From an uncultured Clostridia bacterium (GTDB lineage: Bacteria > Bacillota > Clostridia > Christensenellales > UBA1242): a stretch of DNA of 5,202 nt. Positions 4,288 to 5,202 of this stretch are shown piece by piece (within the stretch, counting starts at the first letter, position 1; the number at the start of each line of letters is the position of its first letter). Both the position numbers and the translations under genes were made by a program. The notes beneath the pieces are model-generated. The model worked only from the letters and a program-made list of their open reading frames with translations. It was not told where the DNA came from and ran no database searches. Location: assembly GCA_937992055.1 (NCBI GenBank), contig CALKLQ010000031.1, positions 1-5,202 on the forward strand, in the 5' to 3' direction.

Positions 4288-5202
4288 TTTTATACACTCC
4301 TTCTTGGTCAAATACATTTTTCTCATTATTTTCACAATCTGCGTATAAATTGGCATATTCATTACTATTTAAATACTCCTCAAACCATTTTCTTTGTTCA
4401 GGATTGGTACAGCCGTATTTCATTAACCATTCATATTTTTCATAATCAGCGTTAAATACTGGAATATTCATTTGCTGTTTCCGAAAGTTTAATTTGCGTT
4501 TTAGTGGTGTTTTAGTCTGTTCAAATTTTTCAATTTCAATAACTTCTTCCTGTTCAATCTCTATAGCTTCCACTTTTTCTTTAGGAAAATACTTTAAGAA
4601 CTCTTTTTTCACTCTCTTAAATCTGCGTTGCTGTTTTTGTATTTGTTGCTTAAATTGTTCCATATCTTTTACTGTTCCCAAATGATTTGCCATTGGATGA
4701 ACTTTTTCAACTTGTCTTGCGATACATAAAAATTCACCTTTTATTGAATATACAAGGACTTTTGAAAGGTCAAACAAACTGTATTTTATAAATACTTTTT
4801 CTCTTAAATCCAATAAATAATCACTCCTATAATGCATTCCTAGAAATGTTATTCCATGTTTATTTATTGTCCTTGCTTCTGTTTTCAACATAAGGTCGTT
4901 CAAAATACTTTTATCAATATTCTCTTTTGAAATATCATTTAACATCTCTTGAATAGTTTTTGAACGGTTATTAGGACAAGGTTTTGAATTATGGTAATCG
5001 AGCCAGCAATCTATAAATTTTATTGTTTCTTGAATTGTTGGAATATAGTTTTTTGTTAACTTATTATGCATCTCTCTATGCAATTTTTCTCCTCGTTTCA
5101 TCCAAGCAGGTTTATTTTCAATACTTGTTCCTATATAACTTGTCATAATTTTTTCAAACTCTTCTTGAAATTCAAGGAAGAATCTTTCAATAACTTTTGC
5201 TC
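4280..5202 (-). CDS. Mu-type DDE transposase, C-terminal part (cut by the window edge)
   Basis: The frame is open through the right edge, so the true start lies outside; the first ATG in the window (5144-5146) is internal. The 306 visible residues begin with AKVIERFF. Its Glu (codon 5186-5188) matches the third DDE residue of MuA-family transposases (AKPVER in MuA). Next come the end of the RNase H-fold core (SYIGTSIENKPAW), a region ending NSKPCPNNRSKT, and a Mu-transpos_C barrel (about visible residues 110-165). A basic helix QKQQRRFKRVKKE and an acidic Glu/Ile repeat follow. The tail contains YEKYEWLMKYGC and a KWFEEYLNSNEY segment. In MuA and TnsB the C-terminal tail contacts the ATPase, and this tail directly precedes the ATPase gene. 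The stop overlaps the ATPase start by 8 nt. It is diverged from the complete transposase at the left. The two upstream Asp residues cannot be checked here. Confidence 0.92.
   Translation of the reverse strand, partial: AKVIERFFLEFQEEFEKIMTSYIGTSIENKPAWMKRGEKLHREMHNKLTKNYIPTIQETIKFIDCWLDYHNSKPCPNNRSKTIQEMLNDISKENIDKSILNDLMLKTEARTINKHGITFLGMHYRSDYLLDLREKVFIKYSLFDLSKVLVYSIKGEFLCIARQVEKVHPMANHLGTVKDMEQFKQQIQKQQRRFKRVKKEFLKYFPKEKVEAIEIEQEEVIEIEKFEQTKTPLKRKLNFRKQQMNIPVFNADYEKYEWLMKYGCTNPEQRKWFEEYLNSNEYANLYADCENNEKNVFDQEGVYKNE
4297..4302 (-). promoter_or_regulatory. Strong ribosome binding site deciding the ATPase start
   Basis: A perfect AAGGAG on the minus strand stands 9 nt before the ATG at 4285-4287, within the last codons of the partial transposase. 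It favours the 242-residue ATPase over a product with 25 extra N-terminal residues, and it points to translational coupling, since the transposase stop falls inside the ATPase start region. Confidence 0.7.

Noticed and set aside
4288..4362. N-terminal extension of the ATPase to the ATG at 4362
   Set aside because: A perfect AAGGAG precedes the ATG at 4285-4287. The extra 25 residues overlap the transposase gene and do not look like a domain.
1..5202. TnsA-type endonuclease, TniQ, CRISPR array, tRNA or tRNA-like attachment site
   Set aside because: I looked for these because of possible Tn7-like or CRISPR-associated transposons. No motif or repeat array supporting any of them is present in the window.

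Overview
The window is AT-rich bacterial DNA (roughly 30% G+C by eye). Nearly all of its coding capacity lies on the minus strand, in two transposition gene clusters that read right to left. The genes use normal Shine-Dalgarno sites and are packed with short gaps or overlaps. Nothing fixes the host. A low-GC bacterium is clear, and a diderm one is possible if the aromatic-rich reading frame at the left edge really is the end of an outer-membrane type protein. The content is that of Mu-like / Tn7-like transposable elements or prophages, i.e. accessory DNA.

Cluster 1 (right, 2946-5202). A Mu-type DDE transposase is cut by the right window edge just upstream of its catalytic glutamate, which is still visible. 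Its stop overlaps by 8 nt the start of a small AAA+ ATPase of the MuB/TnsC/TniB kind, with intact Walker A, Walker B and sensor-1 motifs but no N-terminal DNA-binding domain. The end of the ATPase gene overlaps by 53 nt a 221-codon gene I cannot assign. It sits where Tn7/Tn5053-like elements carry their target-selection gene (tniQ/tnsD), but it lacks TniQ features. It looks like a winged-helix protein followed by an all-helical part faintly like the non-catalytic ends of IS1595-type transposases.

Regulatory gap (2495-2945). About 450 bp without a convincing gene. It holds three separate dyads, including a perfect 16-bp palindrome CGGGGAAATTTCCCCG inside a 32-bp near-perfect dyad. It also holds a sigma70-like promoter pointing right, antisense to cluster 1, and a weaker candidate promoter pointing left toward cluster 2. 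It looks like a control region.

Cluster 2 (left, 122-2494). A second, complete Mu-type transposase (649 aa) has all three DDE residues and MuA-like N-terminal DNA-binding domains, and it has no ATPase of its own. A 137-codon helix-turn-helix gene follows 9 nt later and resembles the N-terminal part of phage terminase small subunits / DUF1804-type Mu-like phage proteins. Only 4 bp beyond its stop, a convergent plus-strand frame ends that is open to the left edge.

The point of most interest is the arrangement: two diverged MuA-family transposases in the same orientation share one ATPase and are separated by an operator-rich control region, with an unassigned protein in the target-selector position. 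This could be two elements in tandem, or one element with a two-transposase system. The window cannot decide between these because no element ends are visible.
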